Shown here piece by piece: positions 1 through 13,400 of a stretch of DNA of 64,000 bases. The DNA lies in assembly GCF_001659605.2 (NCBI RefSeq), contig NC_035174.2, positions 6,326,389-6,390,388 of the forward strand, read 5' to 3'. The first letter of the stretch is position 1, and every line of letters starts with the position of its first letter. The position numbers were made by a program, and so were the translations under genes. This stretch comes from Manihot esculenta (lineage: Eukaryota; Streptophyta; Magnoliopsida; Malpighiales; Euphorbiaceae). The notes under the pieces are model-generated. The model worked only from the letters and a program-made list of their open reading frames with translations, was not told the origin of the DNA and made no database searches.

Positions 1-352
1 TTCTTGATTTTTTTCCTTTGAGTTGGAGATGCTTGGCAGTTTGGTGGTTTTTCTGTCAATAAATGGCTGTCCTTCACTATGTAACAGATATGTTCCTTGG
101 GTGTGCTCCCTCTTGAAGCCTCAACGTTTCTTTCCAGTGATGGTGCTTGCCTCTGTTGCCCTCTTCCCCATGGTAGTTGCTTAGCTTGAGCTTTGGGCCA
201 CGAGCCTCTTCAATCTTTGTCTTTCTTTTGGATCTCCACTACAACTTTATAATAGGCTCAGCCCTATACTTATTATTTTAGGTTTCGACCCAACATCTTT
301 GTAATGGATTTCGGCCACCTTTTATCATTGAATATATCTTTGACAAAAAAAG
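1..352 (+). mobile_element. Probable LINE (non-LTR retrotransposon) 3' untranslated tail
   Basis: This stretch is less AT-rich than what follows. It ends in a pattern common to plant LINE 3' ends: a T-rich UTR, then text around 300-345 reading into ATATATCTTTGACAAAAAAA, after which the sequence drops abruptly into very AT-rich DNA. No ORF of an RT or RNase H domain is visible here. The body of the element would lie to the left of the window, or the copy may be 5'-truncated. The class call rests only on the tail style and the terminal A-run. The target-site duplication cannot be tested because the left end is missing. Confidence 0.4.
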
Positions 353-3300
353 AATTAAAGCCGAGCTATAAAGATTTCTGGCTCTATTTTTCAGGCTTTA
401 TTAAGTAGGATAATTTATAATATAATCTATATGTTTAACAAAATTTATAATTTAGTTTTTTTAGTTAATATCATTTTTTTTATTGTAATTACAATATTTT
501 TTTATCAATTAAAATTTAATATTTTTAAATTATTTCAATCGTACCATATCATAAGTTATATTTTTAAAAACTTATAAAATTTTTATGTTGTTCGCCACAT
601 TAATACCACATCAACATACTATACAAGATAAAATATTTAAAAATTTAAAATAAAATTGTAATAAAATTAAAAGCGTAAATTTTTTTATAAATTATTTATT
701 TTGTTTTTTTTTTTAAATTCACTCTAAATATTAGTATAAAATGATGGGTTAATATTATACTTGAGAGTTAAAAGATAAATTAAAAAAATTTTTAAATTTT
801 ATTTTATTATTTTTAATATTTTTAAATTAAATTATGTTAAATATTATTTTAAATTATTTTTTAATATTTCATAACTAATATATTTAACAAAATTATGTTC
901 TTAATGACAGTTTTAAAAGTGATGTTAAATAATAAGAATATTAGACAGATTTAAAAAAATTAATTGATAATAATTTTAGTTAAAATAAAATAAAGATAAA
1001 TTATTATTGTTATAAAATTATTGATAAAAATTAATAAAAAATAATAATAATAACAAATTTTAAATATATTTAATAGTAAAAAGGAGTAACATTATAAATT
1101 TTTATAAATTTTATGAATTTTTAACTATATAAATAATGTAGGTTCATTTGGTTAAAAATAAAATAAATATAATTTAATTAATAAAAATATAAAATAAAAT
1201 TATAATAAAAATACACTACATAATTTTTAATGATTAATTCTAAATTTTATTTATTTGTCATGGTGACATGACTTTAATAACATGACATTAATATATAATT
1301 TTATTAAATTTTTAATGGTATAAATATAATTAAACTAATTTTAAAAAATTAAATTTTAATTGATAAAAAATATATTACATAATTACACAAAATTAAAAAT
1401 ATAATTTTTTTTGTTGAAATACTTTTAATTTTTAAATTTTAATTTTATTAATAAAATAGTGCTTCTATTAAATTCATTATTAATTAAAAAAATTAATTCA
1501 AATTAAAATAATTAAATTATCATAAATATTAAAATTATAAAGACTTAATTATTATAAATTTTTAAAATTAAATAGTCTAAATTATTATAAAAAATAAAAT
1601 TTAAAAAAATAAATTATTATACTCTGACGATCAAGTTTAATAGAATAGTAATTTTATTAACGAGATAGAAATTTTAAAAATTAAATATTTTCTTATTAGG
1701 AAAAATTGTGAATTTTATTAAATACTAAGGGTCTGAGAGCATTTGTTATGTACATTGTCCATAGAGGCTTTTTCCGTTACAATAATTATACATATATTTA
1801 TAGGAAAAGAAATTTGGATAATTATTATTATAACTGAATATTTTATTAGTAAATTTTAAAAATAATTAAACAAAAGTTTATAAATTAATCTTTGTATAAT
1901 AATGCATAAAAAAAAAAAAGAAAACGAATCATTCACTTTTTTCAAGCCTAGTAAATTATATATACACGAGTACTCGAGAGTATAAAGTAAAAATTTTTGT
2001 AAATTAAATTAAATTTTTATAAAATCTTTTAATTTTAAATAAGAGGTTAATTATTATATGGGTTATTGAATCGATATAATAAATTAATTATAATTTAAAA
2101 ATTTTAGTTATTTATATATATTAAATAATTTTAAATATAAAATTAAAATTATTTTATATATAAAATTAAATGCATTAGTGTATATAGCTTCTATACATAT
2201 TGTGTCTCTATTTAATTCTTTATTCAATTTCTTAAATTTTATCACAATAATAAATTTAAATTTCAATAACACTTTTTAATATTATTTCTATACAATGCTA
2301 GTGTAGTAAGTAATATTAACATAATATTTTTAAAATTTAAAATGGCATAATATATAAATAATATAATATATTAGTGCTGTAACTTAATATAAATATTTTA
2401 TCAATTATTTTATATATATAGTTTACCGATTTTTTAAATACATATATATTATTATAGATAATTTTTATTAACAGCAAATTTTGAATTTTTTAATAATATA
2501 AAAATATATTAATAGTACAAATTAATTATTATAAAATTACACCAGAATTAAATTTTTCTTTAAAATTAAAAACTTTTAAGCAAAAACGATTCAATTTTTT
2601 TTATTCTAAATAAGAGAGTTGTTAAAAAATGAATTAATTAAATTAAATTATTACAAAATTTTTGATACTAAATTAATGGGATAATAAATAATGCAAAAGT
2701 CTTTCATAATCAGATGGAAAATGAATTAAATCTTTAGAAAAATGACTTTTATTTTTTAAAACGTATTTTTTTTTAATTTAATAATTTTATTAATATCATT
2801 AAATTTTTTTATGAATTTTATTAGCACAATTTTATTTTTTAATATTACAATTAAATAATAAAAAATATTTTCCTACAATATATAAAATTTATTTATGAAA
2901 CAAACGGGAGCTTAAATTAATGCAAAAAAAAAAAAAGCATTTTGAATTATAAGTCTTAATAATATATAAAAATAAGCAAAATAATTCCACACATTTTAAC
3001 TTGGATATGTATATTCTGGTCTATGTTAAGACAAAGGTGGAGATTGAATCCTGGTCAAAGAAAACACAAATCTAATTAAGACAATTTTTTGAATTAAGAA
3101 AAAAATTAAAGGTATAATATGTATTTGTTTTTCAAAGAATTTTCAATGCACGAAATAAAATAAATAGACAAATCCATACCTACACGTTACAATTGCTACA
3201 GATCCACACTCTACCAATCAATCCGTGCAAATACGTTAAGATATGGACCAATAAATAACATCCATTCTCCAATTATTTACCATATTCGGAACAATTCCAT

Positions 3301-3600
3301 GAATATTTTGTTTACAAATATAAAACTTTATTATTGAATTTATAAATTTTGTATAAATAAATAGTTTTATTCTTAAATGTAATTAATTTAAATAATTCTT
3401 TAACAATTTAAAAATATTGCTTTATTACATTATTTTAAAAAATATATATATAATATATGCATATATACTTACGATCATATTATATTTATAATCAATATAA
3501 TATGCTTTTTATGAAATTATAATTTTATAAAATAAAATATTTTTTATTAAAATATAATAAAATAGTAAAATTTTAATTTTAACTAAATACCGTTTAAATT
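353..3600. other. AT-rich intergenic DNA, no gene seen
   Basis: Roughly 3.2 kb of extremely AT-rich sequence with dense stop codons in all frames and many short A/T runs. I see no domain, RNA gene or clear terminal inverted repeats. The last part grades into the upstream region of the WRKY gene. Confidence 0.6.
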
Positions 3601-3644
3601 AGTAACTCTAGTCATATGAGGTAACACGAACCTTGGCCACATCT

Positions 3645-3902
3645 TTGACCATCAATCAATGTCTTTGTGACTTTCGTAATACGAAACTTCGGGTCTGCTA
3701 ACCCTAATAGGAAGGGGTTTGAACATTGCGGCTTGAACCTCTCCATTTTTTTTTATTATTATTTTTTTAGATTTCCTCTTAATATTCGTTGAATTTCATT
3801 TCTTGAAACTGTCTTAATTAGTTTAATATTAAAAGTATGCAAACGACTGTTTTCTTTAGTGCAATTGGGCTGTGAGTTTGAATTTTTTTTAAAGCGAGTC
3901 AA
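3645..3902. promoter_or_regulatory. Two W-box motifs upstream of the WRKY gene
   Basis: TTGACC lies at 3645-3650 on the + strand, and AGTCAA at 3897-3902 is TTGACT on the - strand. Both match the W-box core TTGAC(C/T), the site WRKY proteins bind, and lie within 360 bp of the start codon at 3996. WRKY genes are often auto- or cross-regulated through such boxes. A six-base motif is expected by chance every few kilobases, so function is only a possibility. Confidence 0.3.
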
Positions 3903-3995
3903 ATACTGCATGCTTTCTCTATGTATAACAACAGAAGTCTTTATATATTTAGATGTCTGTGAAAGAAAAAGTAAGAAGAGAATAAAGGGTCATAT

Positions 3996-6900
3996 ATGGA
4001 GGATGTCATGGGAAGATCTGGTCATGGAGCTCTGCTCAAGGAAGATAAACCAGCTGGTGATGATGATCATCATCATGAAGGTGCCTGCAAAGAAGAGGCC
4101 ACTGCTAAGGTAATAATAACAACAACAACAAAACAAAGAGAGCTTGTTTATTGCTGATCAAGATCGGTTTTGGTGACTTCAAAGGAGGAAAAAAGAAGAT
4201 AAAAATTTTAAAAGATATAAATATAAGTAGATTTTACTGCTGAAGATCTTGATTTATTGCTATATTTTTATATGTAATTGCTTCTTATCTCCAATAAAAT
4301 GGAATTAATATAATCCACATGTAGAGTTTTTTTTTTTTTTTTTATCCCAAATTGTTTATATCTATATATAAATAATTCACTTGCTCATCTTTGCTGTATA
4401 TATGTACATACATGTATGGGAAATCATCTTTATACATGATAAAGATTTAAACTTGACCAAGCAAGTAATAGATATATAATTATAAAAAGCTGATTATCAT
4501 CTTTAATAGTGATTAGATCTGCAACCACCATGAATTTCTTATCTTCAAGTTGTTGGAACTTGGAAGTTCATTTGATATGTATAGATGTGGAAACCAATTA
4601 ATGTATGGAAAATTCCAAAAATGAATATGATGTGCCAGAATATAGCTATAGTCAAATTGCAGCAGGACATGGCGCATCAACATCTGCGAAATGTCTTCTC
4701 CTTTGCTCAAGAAAAAGATTGGGTGGGATAAGAGAACACCCACCAAACAAACAGTGATCAGAACTACTTCAAAACAGCAATCATGAATTATCAGGTCTAA
4801 AAGTCATATTAATTGACTTGGCCGTCTACAAGTTAATTTTTTTACTCTCAAAACCTTTGATAATTAGTAGGATTCTTTTTTTTTTCTTGGACTACTTTAC
4901 TTGTGCTAATTATTACAAACTGCCAATCATGAAGATCATTTTCAGACGCAAGATTGAATTTGATTAGTTGTTATTATTTTGTCTAATCCTTTGTTTATTT
5001 GCACAAATCCAAAGATTTTTGCATCTAATTATATTACTGTTTGCATTTTGGCTTAATATATGGACTGGTCTGGAAGGGAGAGGATCCAAAGAGCATTCTT
5101 TCATACATAGTTTATTTATTTATTATCTTCTTAACATTCCTTGAACTTTGCTTATCGAAAAAAAAAAACTTCCTGAATTTTGATACTTAAACAGGTAATT
5201 CCTGCAAAGGATAAGAATGAAAGATCCACCACGGAAACTGATTCAAAGGCATCATCTTCTATGCAAAAGGAACAAGTAAAGAGCTAATTTGCTTGATGTT
5301 TTTATTTTATATAAAGCATATCAACTTGATAATCGTGGATCTGGATGGAATTCTCTTTTTTGGTTTTCTTTGATTTGGTTTTTATTTCTTAATTTGAACT
5401 AGCAATACCTCTTTGACTCTATCATTTAATAATTATTGTCTTATAATATATGTAGCTGGAGTAATTTATTTTTCCCTCATTTGCATATTAATACGCAGGA
5501 TAGTTCGCTTAAAGCAGTTAGAGCTGAAATGGGAGAGGTGAGAGAAGAAAATAAAAGGCTGAAAATGCACTTGGGTCAAATGATGAAGGACTACCAAGCC
5601 CTTCATATGAAATTCTATGACATTATCCAACAAGATGAAACAAAGAAATCTACCTCTACAGTTGATAACAGTCATCAAGCATTTGAAGAACCCGAGCTTG
5701 TTTCCCTTAGCCTAGGGAGATTTTCAAGTGAATCTAAAAATGATGGAAAAAGCAAAACTTACAGCCATGGGAAAGATGAAGAAGATGAGAAAGCTAATAA
5801 TGAAGGTGATTTGTCTCTTCGACTAGACTGCAAGTTTGAAGTGTCCAAATTTCGTAATGCGAATGAAACTTTGCCGAATCCAAGTAGCCCTGTGAACATT
5901 TTTAAAGATAAACCAAAGGAAGAAGTTGAGGAAACTTGGCCGCCACCTAAGGTTCTTAAGACAATGCCAAGTGGAGGAGAAGACGAAGTTGCGCAACAAT
6001 GCCCTCTCAAGAAAGCTAGGGTTTATGTGAGAATGAGATGTGATACCCCTACGGTGAGTATGATAATCAATCCAAAAAGGCTTAAGTTTGACCTTATTAC
6101 GTCCATGAACTAAGCATCGTTGTTTATACCGTCAGATGAATGATGGCTGCCAATGGAGGAAATATGGACAGAAAATTGCTAAAGGAAACCCATGTCCACG
6201 AGCATACTATCGTTGCACTCTTGCATCATCTTGCCCAGTAAGAAAACAGGTATGGCAATTAGTCCACTCTTTAATTTTTTGGATTTTTAAGCCATATATA
6301 TATACTAGCAAACAACGACCATGTAAGTTATATCTCTCACCGATTAATGCTTTATATGATGAACGTACATTTTAGGTTCAAAGATGTGCTGAAGATATGT
6401 CTATTTTAATCACTAGCTATGAAGGAACGCACAACCACCCACTTCCTCTTTCAGCCACGTTTATGGCATCCACCACTTCCTCTGCTGCTTCAATGCTGTT
6501 GTCTGGGTCATTATCATCCAGCTTTCGAACCAACCCCAACCCATCAGCCACCTCCAGCTCTACTTCTGCTGACCTTCATGGACTAAACTTTTATCTGGCA
6601 AAAGACTCGAATTCAAATCAATTCTACTTGCACAATTCTTCACTTTCAGCTTCACCTTCGCACTCAACGATCACTATTGACCTAACTTCAAACCCCTCTT
6701 CATCTCAATTCAATAGGTTTAATTCAAGCTATGCTCCAAACCCAAAATTTGCTCCCGCTAGTCTTAACTTCAGCTCTTCTGAATCAAATGTGATACCCTG
6801 GGGTAACGGTCTTCTCATCCATGGTAGTACATCTCAACTCTATAGCAGGAACCAACTTGGAAAGTTAAACCTTGGTGGTAGACCACCAATGGAACATAGC

Positions 6901-7338
6901 CTTTTTCAACCATACATGCAGCAGAAAACCCCAGTTACTAGTCAGCAGCCATTACCAGATACTATAGCCGCCGCAACCAAGGCAATTACAACAGATCCAA
7001 GTTTTCAATCAGCTTTAGTAGCTGCCCTCAAATCCATCATTGGCAACGAGAGTGGCAGTGACAATGGCGGCAGTAGTGATGGTGCAAGTATGGGCGGAGG
7101 GGATCACTTAGCCCAGAAGTTGAAGTGGGGAGAGCACTTTCCTTTGGCTAGTGGTTACTTACACTTATCATCACCAACGCCTAAAGGTAATAAAATTGCA
7201 TGTACAACAAGCTACTTAAACAAAACGACTTCAGCAAATTCTCAACCTGAAAGTATGTTTCTGCCAACTTCATTGCCTTTCCCTTCCCCTAAGAGCGCGT
7301 CTGCATTTCCTGGGGACGACAGGGACCACTCCAATTAA
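3996..7338 (+). CDS. WRKY transcription factor, group IIb (WRKY72/WRKY61-like)
   Basis: Five coding exons read by eye: 3996-4109, 5195-5275, 5499-6053, 6136-6249 and 6376-7338. All junctions are phase 0 and GT-AG, giving 608 residues. Exon 3 opens with the leucine-zipper-like coiled coil of group IIb proteins ([14 protein letters not shown], about residues 72-110). Exon 4 carries WRKYGQK at 257-263, preceded by the usual MNDGCQ. The zinc ligands are C277 and C283, then H307 and H309, which fits C-X5-C-X23-H-X-H. The intron inside the finger falls just before VQRC, as is diagnostic for groups IIa/IIb. Downstream come the Ser-rich segment with [11 protein letters not shown] and a tail with [16 protein letters not shown], both typical of the WRKY72/61 branch. 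The protein should act in the nucleus on W-box promoters; relatives in other plants act in basal defence. All key residues are intact. The choice between WRKY72 and WRKY61 is open, but the nearby IQD gene favours a WRKY61-type locus. Confidence 0.93.
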
Positions 7339-7907
7339 TACTTTAATTTGTGATTTTTTTTTTTTTCATTTTTCTCAGTCTCTTCTATATATATTGTTGG
7401 TTTTAAGTTTTAACATAAGAAGGTTGAACATTTTAAATCTTGATTTTAATATGGATGCTGGGTTTTATAATTAATATGAGACGGTTATTAATATTTTGTC
7501 CTCAATTACCAATTTTCACTTTATGTTTGGCTAAAAGGTTTCTTGAGATTGAGAAAAATAATTCAGCATCCTAATTTTTTGTATTATATATCATCCATAG
7601 TTTTGCATAATTAATAATCCGATGGACGTATGCAAATTTTCAACAAATAAAATTTTAAATATTAATTATTCTTATAAATAAAACTAAATTTCGTTATAAT
7701 AATATTTCCCATTTTCAGTTCTCTTCTAAACCCATTTTCTTTCTTCTTTTTGAACTATTTTCTAAGTTCATCTTTCAGTTTTATGCTTTCACGTTTATAT
7801 CAACACACAATTGACAGATTTTCTACAATATTATACCCAAAGGTTTTTGAAATTTCGGGGGAAAAAAGACCAAAAAGATATGCAATCATTTGTAACAAAA
7901 GCTTCCA
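7339..7907. other. WRKY 3' flank and spacer
   Basis: AT-rich sequence after the WRKY stop codon, likely containing its 3' UTR and poly(A) site; no other gene is seen. The last bases before the tRNA include CAA motifs (around 7895), which are common just upstream of plant tRNA genes. Confidence 0.5.
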
Positions 7908-7980
7908 GGGGATGTAGCTCAAATGGTAGAGCGCTCGCTTTGCATGCGAGAGGTACAGGGTTCGATCCCCTGCATCTCCA
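7908..7980 (+). tRNA. tRNA-Ala (anticodon UGC)
   Basis: A 73-nt intronless tRNA gene. The acceptor stem GGGGATG pairs with CATCTCC, including the G3-U70 wobble pair that is the universal alanine identity element. The D stem is GCTC/GAGC. The anticodon stem CTCGC/GCGAG closes a 7-nt loop TTTGCAT whose central triplet TGC reads alanine GCA codons. The T arm is CAGGG-TTCGATC-CCCTG, and the discriminator base is A. The internal A and B boxes (TAGCTCAAATGG and GGTTCGATCC) are intact, and T-rich DNA after 7986 offers a Pol III terminator. CCA is not encoded beyond the terminal bases, as expected for a nuclear gene. The gene stands alone between the WRKY and UBC genes. Confidence 0.97.
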
Positions 7981-9599
7981 TTTGGTTTTATTTTGAAACC
8001 ACCAAAAATCAGTGCCCCAAACGCCCAACATTTATTTTGTTTTGATACATTTAGAGTACCAAATTATCTCTCAGGCTCTAGAATCCAGATCAATGACGGA
8101 ATCAGAGACTCTACTCTGGATTACGCTCATGATCGTTGAGAATTTACCATTACCCTAATAAACAATGATGATAAATGATAATAGTGCATGACACTCTGAA
8201 TACAGTACAATATATATATATATATCTCTTTTTTGGCTTTATTCTGTATTGATATGTAGCATGGACGAAGACAAAGTTACATAAGGATAAGAAGGAATAT
8301 AGTATATGTCATGTACATCTCCGCAAGTCTCCCTCTCACATGTTGTATTCCTCACTATGGGATATGGTATCATATCTCTCATCAGTAACATCACATTCAA
8401 AAGCAAAACAAATCATCAATAACATCACATTCAACAGCAAGACAATTAGATTTTTTTTATATGTGCAATTGCATGATTGTTGAAAGAAAACAAAAAGATT
8501 TATGAAAAAGAGACAAACTTGCTTAAGTATGAAGTGATAAAATTTAGATTTCTTTCTATTAGTATATAAAATATAAATAACAGAGTGTTGTGAAAAATAT
8601 TTAAAATAAAATAATATTATCCATCGTATTTACGCATTTATACATGTATATTGAATAAACTTTGTTTAATTGATATAAAGATTTTTTTTTCCTTTAATTG
8701 AGGAGCACATTATAAATAATTGAAAAAATAATTATAAATACACTAAAACCATGTAAATTAGAGATTTTTTTAAAAAATAAATTAAATAAAATTATAATAA
8801 TTAATTTATATATTATTATAGTGTAAAAAAATGAATAATAATTTTATAATAATAAAAAAATTAATAAAAATTATGAGATGAACAGTGTATTATTTTATAT
8901 ATTATTTTATGATCTTATGAATAAAATTCTTCTATATTTGAAAAAAAAAAATCACTTTGAACATCATAAGAGTCAGGGCTGAATGTATTCCTAAACTAAT
9001 ACTGCAATAGAATTATAAGCTTAATATTTTTAAAGTAATTGCCTATTTATCAATATTCATGTAAATTTTTAGAATTTGTTGAGAATTTTAATAGGTGCTG
9101 TAACTATTGAAATATATTAAAAAATAAATAAATAAGTCCTCGAGTGACAAATTTAATGCATTTTAATTAATTATCGACGTACAAAATTCGGGTTTTAACC
9201 GTAATAAAATATTAAAAGTTAATTGTACGAAAATACCGATTCGAGATACGTATAACTGTGGTATTATTATACAATGTAAATCCCATAAACTAAACAGAAA
9301 CGAGGAACAGATGGAGAGAAAGAGAGGTAGGGACGAGACGTAGAGACGAGACACCACAATAAGCCAACAGTATCTCCCAATAACAAAACCGACTCCCATT
9401 TCCCCAATCTATCGCTTGCTTTCTCCCTCCTCTTTCTTATTCTCTTCTTTAACATAATTTTGTTTTCCCTTCTCTTTCTAGAATAGGAGTTCTCTTTAGA
9501 TTCTCTCTTTCTTTTGTTCCCTTCCACTCACACTCTCGTTTTTTTATCGCTACTCATACTTATAATTCAATCGCACCTCATTCGAACTCTAGCTGCATC
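7981..9599. other. Spacer and upstream region of the E2 gene
   Basis: Mostly AT-rich, non-coding DNA. It includes a short (TA) run near 8212-8224 and a two-copy direct repeat near 8385-8440 built on ATCACATTCAA. From about 9420 the sequence becomes pyrimidine-rich (CTTTCTCCCTCC and many CTCT runs), typical of a plant promoter and 5' leader, and probably belongs to the ubiquitin-conjugating enzyme gene. Confidence 0.5.
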
Positions 9600-10453
9600 A
9601 GCGTCTCTCTCTCTCGCGTCGCATCTGCTTTAACAGGTTTGTGATTTATATGCCTCAGTTCTTTTTATTTGCTTTTTCTTCGACCTGATTTTCGTGTGTT
9701 GTTTAGATCTGCATAGAAACTAGAACGATCTCTGTTATATGTTTGGTTGAGCTGAAAATTGCAAACCTAGCTTTTTCTGTATTGTTTGATTGCTGCTTTA
9801 TTTGATATCCATGGCTTGAATTGTGTACCAGGAATCCAGGCGATAACTAGCTTATTGATGCGTATTTATGCATTTTCTCTGTGGAAATAGAACTCTGATT
9901 TTGATTTAATTGGAAGTTTCTCTTTCCGTTTTGGATCTTAACTCTCTTCTGTGCTTACGGTGATTTTTAGAATGTGTGCATTAGCTAAGTAGACATGGAA
10001 CAAGTAAAATTCTGTTTATTTTTTATTTTTTAAAAAATCCTAATTACTAGGTTAATTTTCGTGTGTGCTAACTGATCTAAAATTCTGAAAGCATTATTCA
10101 GTGCATGGTAGGTGAATTTTTATTAGATAATAGCTAGTTCTAGTTATATAGGTGACTGAATAGTTATCCTCTAAATACTAGGCCTTTGCCTTCTTGCTTT
10201 GGCGACTCCAAAAATCTCTGGATTGCCATCCTCTATGCTCCAGGCACACCAGCTATAGACTTTAAAGCAGGGTATAATTGTGGGTGTGCAGATAGACATG
10301 TGCCTCGAGATTGCCATCTCCTACTATTGCTTTCATTATATTCGCTGACAGTTCAAGAGTGATATCAACTTATTAGATTTTGCTTCATCTAGTCCAAATA
10401 ATTTATAAACATGACTCTAAAGGTTCAATGGATTGGATTTGTAGGTAGTGGCA
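9600..10453 (+). other. 5' leader of the E2 gene with a probable 5'-UTR intron
   Basis: A CT-rich leader ends at AACAG|GTTTGTG near 9636, a good donor. The following 800 bases are T-rich and intron-like. Acceptors lie close to the start codon (TTTGTAG around 10443 and GTAG around 10447). A leader intron of this size is common in plant E2 and other housekeeping genes, and often raises expression. The transcription start is not determined. Confidence 0.5.
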
Positions 10454-13400
10454 ATGTCAACTCCAGCAAGAAAGAGATTGATGAGAGATTTTAAGAGGTT
10501 GCAGCAAGATCCACCTGCAGGGATAAGTGGAGCGCCACAAGACAACAACATAATGCTTTGGAATGCTGTGATTTTTGGGTAACTTAATTTATTCCTAGGT
10601 TTAGTTTGTTTTTTTTTCATTTCTTAGTATGGCTATTTATGCCACAAGACAACCTACTTATGATTTTTTTGCTGTAATGTTTGGTTGCAGTCCAGATGAT
10701 ACTCCTTGGGATGGAGGTGAGTAATCCTTGCTCTAAAGCTAATGCATACGGATGTACCAAAAGGGTGAACTCATGTGATCCTGCAGCATGCTTGTTCTTA
10801 ATTTTCATATTTTGAATCTATTTTGTTATGTGGTTTGTGCCTTATGTGTAGTTTGTAGTGTCATCATGCTCCTTTTGTTGGATTTCACGTGTCTAATTTA
10901 TTTTCAGCTTGCTTGCCTCCAAGATGTTGCTAGTTTAATGATAATAAAGATAAAAGTTTACTTTTAAAAATCCAATTAACACTGGATGATATTTAAAATC
11001 AATGAATAAAAAGCTAGACCAAACTTATTTGACCTTTGCAAGTTGTTTCCAATATGATTTTTCAGAATTTCTTTTGTCTAGCTTGTGTGCCCCACTGCTT
11101 TATGCATTCAAAATGATACCAGATCAATTTAGAGTGGGGGAGGAAGGTGTTTATGTTCTTTCTAGATATAAAGATTTCACGGCTTTAGGAAATGAAGACT
11201 GTTTTGACTAACTAAGAGAATAAGGGACTGTAATTGTAATGAGAAAGAGAATAGGATTATCTCTACGAGGACTTACATTGAAATTTTTTCTTGTTGTTGG
11301 TGTTGTTCATGATAAGCAAAAAAATGAAATGGTAGAAGGAAGAATCTGTGGAAGATGGTATCAGTCTTGTGGTAGTTGTGATTTGGACTTGCAAACAATA
11401 ATAGTTTGCCTGTATTTATGTCTTTGCTCAATTACCCTCACCTCCCCCCCCCCCAAAAAAAAAAAAAAGGAACCTTGTTTTAGTGGATGTTGCTGGGACT
11501 TCTACATCATGGGCTTGGAATTGAACTTCTACTAGATGTGACGCTTCATTGGGTTGCTCTTCAATCAACATAAATAGGCTAGAGGAGCATAATATTAGTT
11601 GCAGGTTGTCCATGATATCACCAACATCACAAACATATATTTGTTGTAAAGAGCACACTTCTGGTACAAGGACAGGTTTCTAAGCCTTGAATTATTGACA
11701 CCTTTCCAAGTGAAAGGCTGGTGACAGTCAAGAGGTGGTAGCCTTATGTTATGCTCCTATGGACCCCCCTCTTCCTGGTGCAATGCTCTAGAAAGGCGTA
11801 CCTTCTTAATTTCCACCAAGCACTTCCATTGGCAAAAGTCTATCGCTAGATTAACAATTGGTTGACCTATCAGAATCCAGTGTCAAAGTGCCAAAAAATT
11901 GTTGAAATTAATGTTGCTAGTTGTAAGAAGTTGGTTCTCATTGAGCCAAAAACCTCGTATCAGTGATTGCCCATATTTTCATTTTTAACACTCCTTTAAT
12001 CTCTTTTCCCATATCTTATTCTTAATATTGTCTCATATCTCTCTTATATTCACTTAACTTTGGACCATTCTGTTTCTATGTTATCTGAAATTGCCTTTTC
12101 TTTTATTGAAAAACCAGTAATACCTTTTGTTTAAAGATTTCTTGAAAGTTCTTCCTTTTTTTTTTCAATAACTCTAAACATTAACATGCGATTTGAAGCA
12201 TCTGTTTCCTGATTGTTTGTCATCTGCTTCTGGGTTATCTAAGATTAATCTCTCTCTCTCTCTCTCTCCCTCTCTCTATTTTTCTTTTCTCTTTCTTTGT
12301 TTCTTTACTTTTCCTTGACATCACTAACATTGCTATTTGGGTTTGTTTACTGATTTCCAAACTCCGAGGTTGATGTAAAATGTTTGGGTTTATTTTATTT
12401 TTTAACAAGCTTAAGTAGTCTTCTCTTAAAGAGCGTAAATGATAATGTCTACATTCATTTTATATATTTTGATATGCTTATTAATGCTTTGGGTAATGTT
12501 GATGAATGAAAAAGGTAGTTCCTGTTATGTACTTCTTTTGCTTCCCGCCTTTACCTTTTTTTACTTATTTTTCCAAGTCTCTGTCTGGTTATTTTCATCG
12601 GAATATTTTTTCTTGTATATATCCTTTATAACTATTACAGTGCATATCTAAGAAAATTTTATTTTTGAGTTCTTCAGGCACGTTCAAGTTGACTTTACAG
12701 TTTTCTGAGGATTATCCAAACAAACCACCAACAGTGCGATTTGTTTCTCGAATGTTTCATCCAAATAGTAAGTCGGAGTCGGAACTATCTGGTTTAGTTT
12801 TCACAATACAATTGATCATTACTCTAGCCACTATTTTTTACCGAGTTTTTCCTTGCGATTTTCATCAGTTTACGCAGATGGAAGCATCTGTTTGGATATT
12901 TTACAAAACCAGTGGAGTCCTATATATGATGTTGCTGCTATACTTACATCTATACAGGTACTGATGATGCAATTTGTGAATAACACCTGCAATTTTGAAC
13001 ACTAATTTTGCTTGTATCACTAAGTCCTCACGCCTGAGCACCAATTTTAAGCACTATTTTTTTTTTTTGTGTCACTAAGTCTTCACACCTGAGCATAATG
13101 TGTACATGTGTACATAAGTTGGCAGGCCTTGTAATGAATCGGTTCACAAAAATTATTGATGTTGCCTTTTTTTAGCGATTACACGAAGTGCCTTGCTGCA
13201 TGTATAGGTGGCCTACTGCACCGGATTCTTTAGCAGTGGTTAATTCCTTCGAACATATTCATGCTAGACTTGTTTAATGATTCTGTAATGAAATTCCTAA
13301 TGAACTTTTAGGAATCTTATTGCAATCTAGTAAGATGTTGAAATTATGAGAGAGAATTTGGTTCTCATCGAGCATGAACTGGTTATTCCCATGTCCTGGC

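Noticed and set aside
3859..4113. 84-codon open frame over the WRKY first exon
   Set aside because: It is in another frame than the ATG at 3996, which gives a phase-0 exon that joins the downstream WRKY exons; the longer frame has no similarity to anything.
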